From contig NZ_JAIUZO010000002.1 in the NCBI RefSeq assembly GCF_020171365.1, positions 2,264,001 through 2,328,000 of the forward strand: 64,000 nucleotides of DNA, given 5' to 3'. A program made the position numbers and the translations under genes. The notes below the pieces were generated by a model that saw nothing but the letters and a program-made list of their open reading frames with translations, made no database searches and was not told the DNA's origin. This DNA is from Qipengyuania gaetbuli (GTDB lineage: Bacteria > Pseudomonadota > Alphaproteobacteria > Sphingomonadales > Sphingomonadaceae). Below are positions 45,135 through 55,488 of this stretch, one piece after another; within the stretch, counting starts at the first letter, position 1, and the number at the start of each line of letters is the position of its first letter.

Positions 45135-45153
45135 TGACGTTACGTAAACGTCA
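45135..45153. promoter_or_regulatory. perfect 7-bp inverted repeat, candidate operator
   Basis: TGACGTT and AACGTCA are separated by ACGTA, giving a 19-bp site rich in ACGT steps. It lies 65-83 nt upstream of the flavin oxidoreductase start and runs into the stop codon of the amidohydrolase gene. It resembles in style the ACGT-rich operators of some MerR-family regulators. The regulator is not in the window. Confidence 0.5.
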
Positions 45154-46200
45154 GGAGGCCGGCAGGACGTGCTCGATCCCGTAGATGCGCGCAGCTGTCC
45201 CTGCGAACAGCGCGCGCTTCTCGTCCTCGGAGTGGCTGCGGGCGAGGCGCTTGAACGCGTTCCACAGCACCGGGTAGCTCGCGCCCCAGCGGTCGACCGG
45301 GTAATTGCTTTCGAACATGGCCCGCTCGGGACCGAAGCTTTCGATGCAAGTCTCGATATAGGGGCGCCAGAGCGCAGCGAGGTGTTCGGACCCGTGACCC
45401 TTGGCGGGGCCGTCCTCGGGCATGCCGCAAAACGCCATGGCGAGGCCGCCCAGCTTGACCGCCACATTGGGGCATTCGGCGATGGCGTGGATGGAGCGGC
45501 GCCAGCGGTCGAAATTCTCGTGCAGCTTGCCCCTGTGGCTCGCGATATTGAGCGGGGTGCCGCAGTGGTCGAGGATGATCTGCTGGCCCGGAAACGCACG
45601 GGCAAGTTCGAGGACATCGCCGAGCTGCGGCTCGAGCAACCATGCGTCGAACGTCAGGCCGAATTGCGAATATGCTGCAAACCCGGCGCGAAAGGCGTCG
45701 CTGCCGTAGAGCCCTTCGGGTGCATGGAAGGGCGGGCCGAGAACCTCGGGGTCGGGATCCCAGGCCGAAGCGTGCCGGATACCGCGGAAACGGCCGTTGC
45801 CGGCGGCGACAAGCGCCTCGATGACCGGTTTGACCCCGTCGCCCAACGTCAGGTCTGCATGGCCTACGATGCCTGCGCAGGGACGGTAATCGCCGTAGAG
45901 CCCGCTCGCCCCCTGTGCGGCGACGCCATTGACGAATTCGACCTCGCCGACAGGCTTCATCGCATCGCCGCGCGACGCGTCGTAGAAAGCGCCGCATTCC
46001 ATGAAAACCGTGCCGACGACATTGTGCCCGCTCTGCGTGTCGGCGAGCAGTTCGTCGAAGGTGTAATAGGGCGCGCCGGCAATTGCCTCGATGAAATCAT
46101 GCCGAGGTTCGGGGAAGGCGGCCATCAGCGGGCGCAGGTCCCATAAGTGATGGTGCGGATCGATGATCGGAAGTTCGGGTTCGATTATCGCTTCGCTCAT
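45151..46200 (-). CDS. TIM-barrel amidohydrolase (lactonase-like)
   Basis: 349 aa. The amidohydrolase_2 fold is indicated by the N-terminal metal motif IIDPHHHLWD, FRGIRHASAW, IILDHCGTPL and the final MFESNYPVD aspartate. The nearest relatives by pattern are 2-pyrone-4,6-dicarboxylate and rhamnono-lactonases, so it may open a lactone from sugar or aromatic breakdown. The exact substrate is unknown. A GGGGAGAGG site precedes the ATG. Confidence 0.8.
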   Translation of the reverse strand: MSEAIIEPELPIIDPHHHLWDLRPLMAAFPEPRHDFIEAIAGAPYYTFDELLADTQSGHNVVGTVFMECGAFYDASRGDAMKPVGEVEFVNGVAAQGASGLYGDYRPCAGIVGHADLTLGDGVKPVIEALVAAGNGRFRGIRHASAWDPDPEVLGPPFHAPEGLYGSDAFRAGFAAYSQFGLTFDAWLLEPQLGDVLELARAFPGQQIILDHCGTPLNIASHRGKLHENFDRWRRSIHAIAECPNVAVKLGGLAMAFCGMPEDGPAKGHGSEHLAALWRPYIETCIESFGPERAMFESNYPVDRWGASYPVLWNAFKRLARSHSEDEKRALFAGTAARIYGIEHVLPAS

Positions 46201-46223
46201 TCTTGCCTCTCCCCTTTGGCCGG

Positions 46224-47042
46224 TCAGGAAAACCCTCCAGGGTTCATTCCTGCCGTCTTACCACCTGCCCTGTCCAGCAAAGTGTGGACCGTGTCGGCAT
46301 CGCATTTCCCGCGGAAACAATCCACCGACAGGAAGACCTTTCCCTTGCGGATTTCCTGTTCGTAGAGCGTGGCGGATACGCCGTCGACGTCGTGGTCGGT
46401 AAGCATCTTGGCGATGCCGCTACCGGTAGCGCCGATGATGCCAGTCACTGTCGCAACGGACGAAAGCGCGGAAGAGGTGAGCGCCCCGGCCACGGCCACC
46501 GGACCGACGCCGGGGATGAACAGGATCGCGGTCCCCAGAAGGGCACCGGCGATACCACCGCCGGCAATCGCTGTGGCCACGTCGACGATCCCGTGACCTT
46601 CGCCTGCGGTGTAATCGGGGTCGAGATACTGGCTGGTACGCCAGGCCAGCGAGATAGCGTCTTCCGATATATCGCTGCCGCACAGCAATTCGACCGCCTT
46701 CTCTGCAGATTCCACATTATCGAACACGGCGGTGACGACATTCGCTGTGCTGGAATGCAGGTGGCGGCGCGCCTCCACGAAGGCGCGTGCGAACCGGTCC
46801 CGGTCGCTTTCGTTGCCGAACACGGCGCGAAGGCCGGAGGACTGGTGCAGCTTCTTGACGCTCGGCGAGCCCGGGTCGCGGAACAGTGTGCGCAGCAGCA
46901 TGTCGATGGTGGAGGGACGCAGCTTGGAGTCCGTGCCGCGGTTGATCCATTCGACGCGGCGGGGCCGCGGGTGTTCGCGGTCCAGGTAATAGAGCGCCGG
47001 TAGCTGGTCAGCCCGGACTACGTAGAACGGCTCCTCAACCAA
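46224..47042 (-). CDS. glycine-zipper membrane protein with stress-protein (YflT-like) segment
   Basis: 272 aa. About 90 N-terminal residues form a soluble domain not recognised. A segment like general stress protein 17M (VVTAVFDNVESAEKAVELLCGSDISEDAISL) follows, then a glycine-zipper hairpin of two membrane helices (~150-215), and a short C-terminal domain with a single cysteine pair-like CFRGKC. The start is TTG at 47042, the only codon that keeps the N-terminal domain. Function is unknown. Confidence 0.6.
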   Translation of the reverse strand: MVEEPFYVVRADQLPALYYLDREHPRPRRVEWINRGTDSKLRPSTIDMLLRTLFRDPGSPSVKKLHQSSGLRAVFGNESDRDRFARAFVEARRHLHSSTANVVTAVFDNVESAEKAVELLCGSDISEDAISLAWRTSQYLDPDYTAGEGHGIVDVATAIAGGGIAGALLGTAILFIPGVGPVAVAGALTSSALSSVATVTGIIGATGSGIAKMLTDHDVDGVSATLYEQEIRKGKVFLSVDCFRGKCDADTVHTLLDRAGGKTAGMNPGGFS

Positions 47043-47170
47043 TTAATGCCCTCATATTGCGACCATAAAGGCCTGATAATCGGAGATACTCGCCAGTCTC
47101 ATACCATAGTATACATGCTTAGATTGTATAGAAGGGCCATAGTCCCGATGCGGGGCACCCTGCCTGCAAA

Positions 47171-48853
47171 TTACTCGGCAAGCTGCGCCGAGTTGGCTGC
47201 ACTGAGCACTGCCCTGACGCTGGCGGTCGCGACGTCCTCGTCGATGCCGCATCCCCAGATTGTCCGCCCGTCGGGTGTCCGGCATTCGAGGTAGGCTGCG
47301 GCGTTGGCGTCGGTCCCTGCGCCCAGGGCATGTTCCGAATAATCGACCACTTCTAGCTCCACGCCGAACGCATCGCGCAGCGTCCCCATCACGCTGGAAA
47401 TGAGGCCGTTGCCGCGGCCCGACACGCTTTGCGCGGTCCCACCGACCTCGATCCGGCCCGTGAAGATGCGTGTCCCGTCGCTGGCGCGGCTTTCCTCGTA
47501 ATCGACCAGCTGGAAATGCTTGTCGCTGGTCTTGACGTGATAGGCCTTGCGGAATGCTTCCCAGATGTCGGCCGCATTGAGTTCGCGGCCCAGTTGGTCC
47601 GCCATGCGCTGGACATGGGGGCTGAAATCGGCCTGCATCTTCTTCGGCAGTTTCAAACCCTGGTCCTGTTCCAGCACCCAGGCGAAGCCACCCTTGCCGG
47701 ACTGCGAATTGACGCGGATGACCGCCTCGTAGCTGCGTCCGAGATCGGCCGGGTCGATCGGCAGGTAGGGCACGCGCCAGTGCGGGTCGTTCTGCGTCTC
47801 CAGCGCCATGAAGCCCTTCTTGATGGCGTCCTGGTGACTGCCGGAAAAGGCCGTGTAGACCAGCTCGCCGCCATAGGGGTGGCGCTGGTGAACGGGGATC
47901 TGGTTGCAGTACTCGACCGTCTCGATGACGCGATCGATGTCGGAGAAGTCGATCCCCGGATCGACGCCCTGCGTATACAAGTTGAGCGCCATCGTAACGA
48001 GGCAGCAATTGCCCGTGCGCTCGCCATTGCCGAAAAGGCAGCCCTCGACGCGGTCCGCCCCTGCCATCAATGCGAGTTCCGCCGCAGCGACGCCGGTGCC
48101 GCGGTCATTATGTGTGTGGAGGCTGATCACCGCGCTGTCGCGGTTCGGCAGGTTGCGGATGAAATATTCGACCTGGTCGGCATAGATATTGGGCGTCGCC
48201 GCCTCGACCGTGGCGGGCAGGTTGAGGATGATCGGATGGTCCGGCGTGGGGGTGAGCACCTCCATCACAGCCTCGCAAACCTCGAGGCTGAAATCGAGCT
48301 CGGCGGTGGAGAAGGTTTCCGGGCTATACTGGAAATGCCAGTTCGTGCCGGGCTGTTTTCCCGCCTCGTCACGCATCACCTTGGCGCCGTGGACGGCAAT
48401 GTCGCGCACCTGGTCTCGGGTCATGCCGAAGACGACTTCGCGCCATGCAGGGCTGACCGCGTTGTAGAGATGGACGATGGCCGCGTGCGCGCCTTCGAGG
48501 CTGGCAAAGCTGGTGCGGATCAGGTCTTCGCGGCTTTGCGTGAGGACCTGCACCAGCACGTCCTGCGGGATGCGTCCCGACCGGACGAGGCCGGAGATGA
48601 AATCGAACTCCGTCGCGCCGGCGCTGGGAAAACCGACCTCGATCTCCTTCACGCCGATCTCGACCAGCAGGTCGAAGAACCGGTTCTTCTTGTGCGCGTC
48701 CATCGGGTCGACGATCGCCTGGTTCCCGTCGCGAAGGTCGGTCGAGAGCCAGCGGGGCGGGGCGGTGATGGTGCGCGTCGGCCATTTCCGGTCGGGCAGG
48801 TTGACCTGCGGGAATGCGCTGTACTTGGTGCTCGGATCGCGAAGCATGGACAT
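47171..48853 (-). CDS. leuA: 2-isopropylmalate synthase
   Basis: 560 aa, the long (yeast/actinobacterial-like) LeuA type. It condenses 2-ketoisovalerate with acetyl-CoA, committing carbon to leucine. The catalytic barrel has STDLRDGNQAI near residue 37 and HTHNDRGTG; the C-terminal ~130 residues are the leucine-binding regulatory domain (RASDGTRIFTGRIEVGG). An ATG two codons in is an alternative start. A short leader ORF and competing hairpins precede it. Confidence 0.95.
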   Translation of the reverse strand: MSMLRDPSTKYSAFPQVNLPDRKWPTRTITAPPRWLSTDLRDGNQAIVDPMDAHKKNRFFDLLVEIGVKEIEVGFPSAGATEFDFISGLVRSGRIPQDVLVQVLTQSREDLIRTSFASLEGAHAAIVHLYNAVSPAWREVVFGMTRDQVRDIAVHGAKVMRDEAGKQPGTNWHFQYSPETFSTAELDFSLEVCEAVMEVLTPTPDHPIILNLPATVEAATPNIYADQVEYFIRNLPNRDSAVISLHTHNDRGTGVAAAELALMAGADRVEGCLFGNGERTGNCCLVTMALNLYTQGVDPGIDFSDIDRVIETVEYCNQIPVHQRHPYGGELVYTAFSGSHQDAIKKGFMALETQNDPHWRVPYLPIDPADLGRSYEAVIRVNSQSGKGGFAWVLEQDQGLKLPKKMQADFSPHVQRMADQLGRELNAADIWEAFRKAYHVKTSDKHFQLVDYEESRASDGTRIFTGRIEVGGTAQSVSGRGNGLISSVMGTLRDAFGVELEVVDYSEHALGAGTDANAAAYLECRTPDGRTIWGCGIDEDVATASVRAVLSAANSAQLAE

Positions 48854-48892
48854 TGGGAAAACTCGTATCGGTAACTGCGAAGGTCGGTTCGG

Positions 48893-48943
48893 CCCTTGGG
48901 TGCGCGGCGCACCCTTTCGGCACGCCTAGGTCACGCCCAAGGG
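48893..48943 (-). promoter_or_regulatory. leuA leader: competing RNA hairpins
   Basis: On the minus-strand RNA, CCCTTGGG (48943-48936) can pair with CCCAAGGG (48900-48893), while GGGTGCGC (48914-48907) can pair with GCGCACCC (48905-48898). Both need the same CCC at 48900-48898, so they exclude each other. The stop codon of a short leader ORF falls 3 nt past the first arm. This is the layout of a ribosome-mediated attenuator, although no strong U tract follows. Confidence 0.5.
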
Positions 48944-48978
48944 CGGGTAAGTCGCAGAATTAGTCCGATGCGGTTCAT
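48931..48978 (-). CDS. putative leucine leader peptide of leuA
   Basis: A 15-residue ORF, MNRIGLILRLTRPWA, ends 77 nt upstream of leuA. It holds Leu-Ile-Leu-Arg-Leu in the middle, a cluster of regulatory codons (CTA, ATT, CTG, CTT). An in-frame ATG at 48990 would give 19 residues. The ribosome site is weak. Its place ahead of mutually exclusive hairpins fits a leader peptide whose stalled translation senses leucine-tRNA. Not proven by sequence alone. Confidence 0.5.
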   Translation of the reverse strand: MNRIGLILRLTRPWA

Positions 48979-49030
48979 GTCATGCTGCATTGCGCAATAT
49001 TACCCCGAGTTCAAGCCGAAGTTTTGGAAA

Positions 49031-50179
49031 TTATCGCCAGCGCAGCCGTTCGCGGGTCAATTGTTCCACCGAGGTGACCCCCATCAGCCGCATCCCCCGC
49101 TCGATTTCGTCGCGCAGGATGGCAAGTGCACGCTCGACGCCCTCCTGTCCCGCAGCTGCCAACGCATAGAGATAAAGCCTGCCGCCCGAGGCCGCAGTGG
49201 CCCCCGTGCACAGGCTCTTCAGAACATGGGTGCCGCGCCTGACCCCGCCATCGCAGATGATCTCGATTTCGCCGCCGACCGCATCGACGATCTCGGACAA
49301 CTGGTCGAAGGGCGAGCGGCTGCCGTCGAGCTGCCTGCCGCCGTGGTTGGAAATCATGATCGCATCGGCACCGATCTCGACCGCGCGGCGGGCGTCGGCT
49401 GCGCTCATCACGCCCTTCAGGCAGAATGTGCCGCCCCAGTCCTGTCGGATCTTCGCGGCCGTATCCCAGTCCATGCCGGTATCGAGCATGGTGTTGAAAT
49501 AATCCTGGATGCTGACCGCCTTGCCGGTTCCTTCCTGCACGTGCCCGTCGAGATTGGGCAGGCGGAATTTGGGCGAGAAAACGTAATTGAGCGTCCAGTA
49601 CGGCCGTGTCGCATAGCTCCACAGCGAGGAGGCGGAAAAGCGCGGCGGCGTCGTGAACCCGGAGCGCAGGCACCGCTCGCGCTTGCCGGAAACGATGGTA
49701 TCGACCGTCAGCGCCAGCGCATCGAAACGCGAGGCCTGACAGCGTTCGATCATGCTGGCGTTCAGGCCCTTGTCCTTGTGGACGTAGAGCTGGAACAGCT
49801 TCGGCCCGCTGGTGAGCGCGGCCACTTCCTCGATCGAATGCGTGGCGAGGCTGGAGATGCCGAACCACACCCCGAATTTCTCCGCCGCCTTGGCCACGGC
49901 GCGTTCGCCGTCACGGTGGAAGGCCCGCTGCAGCGCGGTCGGACTGAGCATCAGGGGCAGGGCGCTCTTGCGGCCCATGATCGTGCAGGAGGTGTCGATT
50001 TCCGCTACGCCGGCCAGCACGTCGGGCACCAGGTCGACGCTGTCGAAGGCCGCAGTGTTGCGTGCCTTGGTAATCTCGTCATCGGCGGCCCCGTCGATAT
50101 AGTCGAACACCGGCCAGGGCAGGCGCGCCTGCGCCAGTCTGCGGAAATCCTCGATATTGTGGCAATCGGACAGGCGCAT
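49031..50179 (-). CDS. lldD: FMN-dependent alpha-hydroxy-acid dehydrogenase (L-lactate dehydrogenase-like)
   Basis: 382 aa. It oxidises L-lactate or a similar 2-hydroxy acid and passes electrons to the respiratory chain. The N-terminal YIDGAADDEIT, the catalytic SNHGGRQLDGSRSP with the active-site His, and the flavin phosphate loop ICDGGVRRGTHVLK are intact. An extended loop with aromatic residues (~190-215) fits the membrane-associated LldD form. It starts 2 nt after the GFA-like gene. Confidence 0.85.
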   Translation of the reverse strand: MRLSDCHNIEDFRRLAQARLPWPVFDYIDGAADDEITKARNTAAFDSVDLVPDVLAGVAEIDTSCTIMGRKSALPLMLSPTALQRAFHRDGERAVAKAAEKFGVWFGISSLATHSIEEVAALTSGPKLFQLYVHKDKGLNASMIERCQASRFDALALTVDTIVSGKRERCLRSGFTTPPRFSASSLWSYATRPYWTLNYVFSPKFRLPNLDGHVQEGTGKAVSIQDYFNTMLDTGMDWDTAAKIRQDWGGTFCLKGVMSAADARRAVEIGADAIMISNHGGRQLDGSRSPFDQLSEIVDAVGGEIEIICDGGVRRGTHVLKSLCTGATAASGGRLYLYALAAAGQEGVERALAILRDEIERGMRLMGVTSVEQLTRERLRWR

Positions 50180-50181
50180 GG

Positions 50182-50781
50182 TCAGCTTCGTCCCAAGGCG
50201 GCTTTTTCGGCGTCGGTTAGCGATAGGGGCCGTGCGACCGGAGCCTTCGTGACGGGATCGAACAGGGCGTAGCGCTTGCTAGCGCCGGAGAGCTTGTCGG
50301 CGAAGAGGCGCACGATCACGCGGCGGATCATCGCGAATGCAGTGACGGGCGGCGTCACCACGTCGGGGCCGGTCGCGTGCTCGGCAAAGACGCTGCCCCT
50401 CGGCGGGCCGAGCACTGCTTCGCGCTTCGCCTTGTCGCAGCCTGCAGTGATCATGCTGAGGAACGGCCAGCGACCATTGTCCATCGTGTTGAACAGCGGC
50501 GTACGGCAATCGCGGCAGAACCAGCGCAAGGTCTGCTTGCCAGCCATGTTCACGCAGGCGAGGTGATCGAGCCCGCGTTCGATGCGCAGGTGACCCACGC
50601 GGGTCTGGTAGACCGAGGACCCGCCTGCCGCATCCAGCACCTCCGCATCCTTGCCCAGATAGCGCGCAAAATCGCGGCAGTCGTTGCAATAGCAGACATA
50701 GCGGTCGCCGGCTTTGGGGCCGACGTCCACCAGCGTCCCGGCAATCGCGCCGCAGGAACAGGAAAAGGGCAGGTCTTGCAT
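50182..50781 (-). CDS. GFA-like zinc-binding protein (DUF6151)
   Basis: 199 aa. CSCGAIAGTL, CYCNDC and FCRDCRTPLFNT form the cysteine set of the glutathione-dependent formaldehyde-activating enzyme-like fold, which holds zinc. The C-terminal ~70 residues are outside the fold. Its function is unknown; formaldehyde handling should not be assumed. It lies between ilvC and lldD on the same strand. Confidence 0.75.
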   Translation of the reverse strand: MQDLPFSCSCGAIAGTLVDVGPKAGDRYVCYCNDCRDFARYLGKDAEVLDAAGGSSVYQTRVGHLRIERGLDHLACVNMAGKQTLRWFCRDCRTPLFNTMDNGRWPFLSMITAGCDKAKREAVLGPPRGSVFAEHATGPDVVTPPVTAFAMIRRVIVRLFADKLSGASKRYALFDPVTKAPVARPLSLTDAEKAALGRS

Positions 50782-50819
50782 AGGCTTATCCTGCCCCTAA
50801 TCCCGTGATGCGCAAGCCC

Positions 50820-52379
<1,560 letters not shown>

Positions 52380-52383
<4 letters not shown>

Positions 52384-52679
52384 TGCGCACGCTCCTGCCA
52401 CACCGGCTCGAACATGCGGCCTTCGCCGTCGTATTCGCGCAGGAAATCGCGCCCGCGCCGCACCGCTTCGAAATTGTCGGTCTGGCGCGAGAGGTCGAGC
52501 TGGTCGGGCAACAGGGTCCAGTTCTCGTCGCCATGCTTTTCCGCCACGTCCATGCCGACGAAGCGGTGACCGTCCTCTTCCAGCCAGTCGAGCAGCTGTT
52601 CGGCATCGGCGCGGTTGAACCAGCGTCGCCGTTCGGCGCGCGCGGCGAATTCGGTCGGGATTTTCGAATGCATACCCAT
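52380..52679 (-). CDS. unknown 99-aa protein embedded between ilvB and ilvN
   Basis: 99 aa, acidic and tryptophan-rich (five Trp), soluble, no cysteine. No family is recognised. Its ATG overlaps the ilvB stop by one base and its TGA overlaps the ilvN GTG, so it is translated in between the two subunits of one enzyme. Coupling of this tightness suggests a role with acetolactate synthase (assembly, regulation), but this is inference. An ATG two codons in is possible. Confidence 0.75.
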
Positions 52680-54427
52680 CAGACAAGTGCCTTTGCTTCG
52701 TCGTCCATCGTGCCGCCCACCTGGTCGCCATAGAGCAGCATGTCGGTGTGCGCCGCGCCGCTCGGGATCATCGGGAAGCAGTTTGCTTCCTTGGCGACCT
52801 GGCAGTCGACCATGACCGGCCCGTCATGCGCGAGCATAGCCTCGATCCCGGCGTCGAGCTGGCTTTCGTCCTCGATGCGGATACCCTTCCAGCCATAGGC
52901 TTCCGCCAGCTTCACGAAATCGGGCAGGCTGTCGGAATAGCTGTTGGAATAGCGGCTCTCATAGGTCAGTTCCTGCCACTGGCGGACCATGCCCATGTAT
53001 TCGTTGTTGAGGATGAAGACCTTGACCGGCAGGCGGAACTGGCTGGCCGTGCCGAGCTCCTGGATGTTCATCTGGATGCTCGCTTCGCCCGCGATATCGA
53101 TGACGAGGCTGCCCGGATTGCCCAGCTGCGCGCCGATCGCAGCAGGCAGGCCATAGCCCATCGTGCCGAGCCCGCCGCTGGTGAGCCACTTGTTCGGACC
53201 GCGGAAACCGAAATACTGCGCTGCCCACATCTGGTGCTGGCCGACCTCGGTAGTGATGATCGGATCGCGGTCTTTCGTCAGGGCGAACAGGCGCTCGATG
53301 CTCTTCTGCGGCATGATCGCGTCGCTGCGGTCGGGATAGGCGAGGCAGTCGCGCGCTTTCCAGCCGAGGATACGGGCCTGCCATTCGGACAGGTCGTTCG
53401 GCTTGCGGCCACCCCATGCCTGCAGCATCTGGTCGAGCACATGGGCACAGTCGCCCACGATACCGAGGTCGACGCGCACGATCTTGTTGATCTGCGCCCG
53501 GTCGATATCGATGTGCACCTTCTTCGCTTGCGGGGCGAAGGCATCGAGGCGGCCCGTGACACGGTCGTCGAACCGCGCGCCGACGGCAATGATCAGGTCG
53601 GCCCGGTTCATCGCCATGTTGGCTTCATAGGTGCCGTGCATGCCGAGCATTCCCAGCCAGTCTGGATGGTCGGCGGGAAATGCGCCGAGGCCCATGAGCG
53701 TGCTCGTCACCGGTGCGCCGGTGGCGCGCTGCAGCTTACGCAGCAGTTCGGTCGCGCGGGGGCCGGCATTGATCACGCCGCCGCCGGTATAGAGGACAGG
53801 GCGCTGCGCTTCGGCGAGCATGGCGACCGCCTGGGCAATCTCGTCCTGCGAGCCTTCGATCTGCGGCTGGTAACGGTGCGAGGGCAGGGGCGCCTCGTCC
53901 TGGTCGCCCCAGGATGCCAATGCGATCTGCACGTCCTTGGGAATGTCGACGACCACGGGGCCGGGGCGCCCGGTCGTGGCGATGCGGAAGGCTTCCTCGA
54001 TCGTGGCGCGCAGGCGCTCCGGGTCCTTCACGAGGTAATTGTGCTTGGTGCAGTGGCGCGTGAGGCCGATCGTGTCGGCTTCCTGGAACGCGTCGGTCCC
54101 GATCAGCGCAGTCGGCACCTGGCCGGTGATGACCACCATCGGGATGGAATCGAGATAGGCATCGGCGATGCCGGTGACCGCATTGGTCGCACCCGGACCG
54201 CTGGTGACGAGCACCACACCGGGCTTGCCGGTCGAGCGCGCATAGCCTTCCGCCGCATGAGCCGCGCCCGCTTCGTGACGGACGAGGATATGGCGGATGT
54301 CGTCATCGGCGAAGAGTTCGTCGTAGATCGGCAGCACTGCGCCGCCGGGATAGCCGAATACGAATTCGACGCCCTGCCGCTTCAGGCATTCGATCAATAT
54401 GGCAGCACCGCTGCGCTCTTCCGACAC
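52679..54427 (-). CDS. ilvB: acetolactate synthase large (catalytic) subunit
   Basis: 582 aa. ThDP enzyme making acetolactate and acetohydroxybutyrate. The N-terminal Glu is in [15 protein letters not shown] and [15 protein letters not shown], and the FAD site ([11 protein letters not shown]) is present. The ThDP-Mg motif reads GEAS rather than GDGS, as in many alphaproteobacteria. The GTG at 54427 is chosen because a perfect GGAGG site precedes it and the longer frame is not conserved in character. Confidence 0.95.
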   Translation of the reverse strand: MSEERSGAAILIECLKRQGVEFVFGYPGGAVLPIYDELFADDDIRHILVRHEAGAAHAAEGYARSTGKPGVVLVTSGPGATNAVTGIADAYLDSIPMVVITGQVPTALIGTDAFQEADTIGLTRHCTKHNYLVKDPERLRATIEEAFRIATTGRPGPVVVDIPKDVQIALASWGDQDEAPLPSHRYQPQIEGSQDEIAQAVAMLAEAQRPVLYTGGGVINAGPRATELLRKLQRATGAPVTSTLMGLGAFPADHPDWLGMLGMHGTYEANMAMNRADLIIAVGARFDDRVTGRLDAFAPQAKKVHIDIDRAQINKIVRVDLGIVGDCAHVLDQMLQAWGGRKPNDLSEWQARILGWKARDCLAYPDRSDAIMPQKSIERLFALTKDRDPIITTEVGQHQMWAAQYFGFRGPNKWLTSGGLGTMGYGLPAAIGAQLGNPGSLVIDIAGEASIQMNIQELGTASQFRLPVKVFILNNEYMGMVRQWQELTYESRYSNSYSDSLPDFVKLAEAYGWKGIRIEDESQLDAGIEAMLAHDGPVMVDCQVAKEANCFPMIPSGAAHTDMLLYGDQVGGTMDDEAKALV

Positions 54428-54453
54428 GTTTTCCTCCGTCTCAAAGTGACAAA

Positions 54454-54487
54454 TCGGCCCGGTGCTGGGGTCATAGCACCGAGCCGA
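54454..54487 (-). promoter_or_regulatory. strong hairpin in the ilvB 5' leader
   Basis: Thirteen-nt arms (54454-54466 and 54475-54487, starting TCGGCC and ending GCCGA) pair with one G-U around an 8-nt loop. It lies 27-60 nt upstream of the ilvB GTG and, if the predicted promoter is right, at the extreme 5' end of the mRNA. No T tract follows. It may stabilise or regulate the transcript. Confidence 0.6.
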
Positions 54488-54497
54488 CTGGACCTTT

Positions 54498-54526
54498 CGT
54501 ATGAGAAACGAAAAGCGTGCTGTCAA
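54498..54526 (-). promoter_or_regulatory. candidate ilvB promoter
   Basis: A perfect TTGACA (54526-54521) sits over the miaA stop codon, 17 nt from a weak -10, CATACG. It would start the ilvB-orf-ilvN-ilvC transcript near 54491. Confidence 0.4.
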
Positions 54527-55488
54527 CTCGATTTGCGCAATAAAGATACAAAAATATCTTCAACCGAGATATTTTTGCAATCACTGCGCGGCCAGTTCCC
54601 CGGCGGTTGGTGCCGGAACCACGTATATTGCCGCTTTGCGTACTGGCGCGTAGCGGTCTGGCCAGCGACGATGGCTTGAGCCAGCGATAGATCGCCTTTG
54701 AGGGCGGCCGCGATTTCGCGCACTCCGATCGCTCTCATGACCGGCAGGGCCGGGTCGAGATTGCGCGCCAGCAGCGCCTCGACTTCCTCGATGGCCCCTT
54801 GGTCCAGCATGATTTCGAACCGGCGGTCGCAGCGTTCGTACAGCCAGTCGCGGTCCGGCAGGAGGATGAGCGGGTGCAGGTCGATATCCGCGCCGATCCC
54901 GCCTTCCTTGTGCTCCTGCCAATAGCTCAGCGGGTGTCCGGAGGAGCGGACAACTTCGAGCGCCCTTGCGGTGCGCGCGGTATCGGCCGGGGCCAGGCGG
55001 GCTGCGGCCATGGGATCCTCGAGTTCCAGAGCGGTGCGGGCATCCGCCTGCGACAACGCACGCACCTCTTCGCGCACGGCCGGATCGATCTGCGGGATCG
55101 GTGCGATGCCTTCCAGCAGGGTTCGCATGTAGAGACCCGTACCGCCGCACAGGATCGGTACCGCCCCTTCGGCATGGAGCGCGGCGATTTCGCGCTTCGC
55201 CGCCTCCGCCCAATCGGCTGCGGAGCAGGCCTGTGCGCCGTCCCATGCGCCGAACAGGCGATGCTCGATGCCGCCCATCTCTTCCTCGTCGGGCCGGGCC
55301 GAGAGCACCCGCAGGTCGGCGTAGACCTGTGCGCTGTCGGCATTGATCACCACGCCGCGCCGGCCGTCCGCTTCCAGCAGCTGTGCGAGCCGGACCGCGA
55401 GATCGCTCTTGCCGCTGGCGGTCGGCCCTGCAATGAGCGCGACCGGCCGTCCGGCCCCGTTGGTTTCAGGAGATTGCGCAGTGCTCAT
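54523..55488 (-). CDS. miaA: tRNA dimethylallyltransferase
   Basis: 321 aa. It adds dimethylallyl to A37 of tRNAs reading UNN codons. P-loop GPTASGKSD (21-29), [14 protein letters not shown], and the C-terminal [12 protein letters not shown] are typical. About 20 further residues ([17 protein letters not shown] at the end) are encoded by AT-rich DNA containing a perfect inverted repeat, unlike the rest of the gene. The start codon overlaps that of divergent serB. Confidence 0.94.
   Translation of the reverse strand: MSTAQSPETNGAGRPVALIAGPTASGKSDLAVRLAQLLEADGRRGVVINADSAQVYADLRVLSARPDEEEMGGIEHRLFGAWDGAQACSAADWAEAAKREIAALHAEGAVPILCGGTGLYMRTLLEGIAPIPQIDPAVREEVRALSQADARTALELEDPMAAARLAPADTARTARALEVVRSSGHPLSYWQEHKEGGIGADIDLHPLILLPDRDWLYERCDRRFEIMLDQGAIEEVEALLARNLDPALPVMRAIGVREIAAALKGDLSLAQAIVAGQTATRQYAKRQYTWFRHQPPGNWPRSDCKNISVEDIFVSLLRKSS
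54549..54577. repeat. perfect AT-rich inverted repeat upstream of ilvB
   Basis: CAAAAATATCT and AGATATTTTTG are exact 11-nt arms with a 7-nt loop. The site sits inside the last codons of miaA, 23 bp upstream of the predicted ilvB -35 box. It could be an operator or the remains of a terminator. Confidence 0.65.

Noticed and set aside
54427..54526. Leader peptide or T-box upstream of ilvB
   Set aside because: No short ORF with Ile/Val/Leu codons ends before the hairpin, and no T-box motif (TGGNACC) is seen.
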